Shown here piece after piece: positions 63,320-64,000 of a stretch of DNA of 64,000 nucleotides. Origin of the DNA: Rhodospirillales bacterium (GTDB lineage Bacteria > Pseudomonadota > Alphaproteobacteria > ATCC43930 > CGMCC-115725); contig DAHUYF010000061.1 of NCBI GenBank assembly GCA_027315365.1, forward strand, positions 1 through 64,000, read 5' to 3'. The notes below the pieces were generated by a model. It did no database searches, was not told the DNA's origin, and saw only the letters and a list, made by a program, of their open reading frames with translations. Made by a program: the position numbers and the translations under genes. Each line of letters opens with the position of its first letter. Position 1 is the stretch's first letter.

Positions 63320-64000
63320 CTAGAAGGTCTGCGTCTCGCCCGGGGTCATCACGATGACCTTGGTCTTGGTCTTGCCGAGCGCGGCCTTGTATTCCGCCGG
63401 CGTGCCGGCGAGCTGCGGGATCGTGCCGTAATGCACCGGGATGGCGTATTTCGGATGGATCATCCGCGTGGCGAGCGCCGCCTCCTTGGGATCCATGACG
63501 AAATGCCCGCCGATCGGGATCAGGATCAGGTCCGGCTTGTAGTAGTCGGCGATCAGCTTCATGTCCGAGAACACGGTGGTGTCGCCCAGGTCATAAATGG
63601 TGAAGCCGTTCTCGAGCTTGATGATGAAGCCGACCGGCTCGCCGCCGACATGCACCTCGCGCTTCTTGGTCTCGGGATTGACCCAGACGAATTCCGAGGA
63701 ATGGTCGGCATGCACCTGGCTGATGGCGATGCCCGGCCCGAGCGGCGCGATGGTGCCGCCCTTGCTCATGCGCGGCGCCTCCTCCGGCGTGAGGATGCCG
63801 AGCTCGACGAAGGTATCGGCGAGCCCCGCCGGGCCCCACATCTGAATGTGGTTCTGCTTCACGATGGCAGCGGCGTCGCCGACATGGTCCATATGCCCAT
63901 GGCTCACCAGCACCAGGTCGATCTTGCCGAGCTTGTCGAGGTTCTTCCATTCCGCCGGCGTCTTCGGATTCCCCAGGATCCAGGGATCGATCATTATGTT
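63320..64000 (-). CDS. UPF0173-type metal-dependent hydrolase (beta-lactamase fold), cut by window edge
   Basis: At least 227 residues of a metallo-beta-lactamase-fold protein are present: LVLVSHGHMDHVGDAAAIV is the HxHxDH metal motif, VHADHSSEFVW the second His loop, FTIYDLGDTTVFSDMKLIAD the bridging Asp region and VMDPKEAALATRMIHPKYAI, PVHYGTIPQL the last His. The UPF0173 (YtkL-like) group has no agreed substrate. The frame continues past the right edge, so the N-terminus is missing. It is convergent with bpt. Confidence 0.88.
   Translation of the reverse strand, partial: NIMIDPWILGNPKTPAEWKNLDKLGKIDLVLVSHGHMDHVGDAAAIVKQNHIQMWGPAGLADTFVELGILTPEEAPRMSKGGTIAPLGPGIAISQVHADHSSEFVWVNPETKKREVHVGGEPVGFIIKLENGFTIYDLGDTTVFSDMKLIADYYKPDLILIPIGGHFVMDPKEAALATRMIHPKYAIPVHYGTIPQLAGTPAEYKAALGKTKTKVIVMTPGETQTF

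Overview
The window is a very GC-rich, densely coding chromosome segment with no rRNA, tRNA, CRISPR array or phage. Several gene families point to an alphaproteobacterium, probably Rhodospirillales or a neighbouring order: an LdtR-type MarR regulator, DUF6898 and DUF6867 small proteins, Mg-type HemB, a Bpt-type leucyltransferase and MotA/MotB. That placement is inference from family distribution, not a measured phylogeny. Many long antisense ORFs are composition artefacts and are left out.

Left part (1-17.8 kb), transport: an orphan gene tail, a cupin gene, then a sugar-type ABC operon (permease, binding protein, a permease fused to a strictosidine-synthase-like beta-propeller, a second propeller of the same family, a double ATPase and a TetR regulator). 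Next come a thioesterase/XRE pair on the minus strand, an ammonium channel, and a complete branched-chain amino-acid transporter operon (livH-M-G-F, DUF6867, binding protein) whose livM carries an in-frame palindromic repeat. A MarR-GNAT fusion lies upstream of it.

Middle (17.9-38.7 kb), catabolism and redox: glutaryl-CoA dehydrogenase; a four-gene minus-strand operon (cupredoxin, OprB-like porin, secreted propeller, Tat-exported Dyp peroxidase) behind a Fur-box-like palindrome; an alpha/beta hydrolase broken by three frameshifts; ldtR with a clear terminator; a metal-fold periplasmic protein without cysteines plus an outer-membrane channel; three valine-degradation genes; a proline-rich protein ending in a CaaX box; a MaoC/FAS1-dehydratase/flavin-monooxygenase group; and two 2OG-Fe(II) oxygenases, a two-domain Rid protein and hemB arranged around two FNR-type sites.

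Right part (38.7-64 kb): hydrolases and an RlmM-like methyltransferase, a CoA transferase, an aerotaxis receptor split over two overlapping genes, an aldehyde dehydrogenase/penicillin acylase/threonine ammonia-lyase operon, a less GC-rich patch (YdeI-like, AraC, GST) ending in an IS1380 transposase remnant, Ohr, an RcnR-like sensor with its operator and a P1B ATPase lacking the CPx motif, then a response regulator, reverse transsulfuration genes, motAB, bpt and a UPF0173 hydrolase cut by the window edge.

The best candidates for something new are the transporter-lactonase fusion operon, the CaaX-tailed putative papain-fold effector, the FNR-linked oxygenase/Rid cluster, and the Fur-linked cupredoxin/Dyp operon that has no permease.
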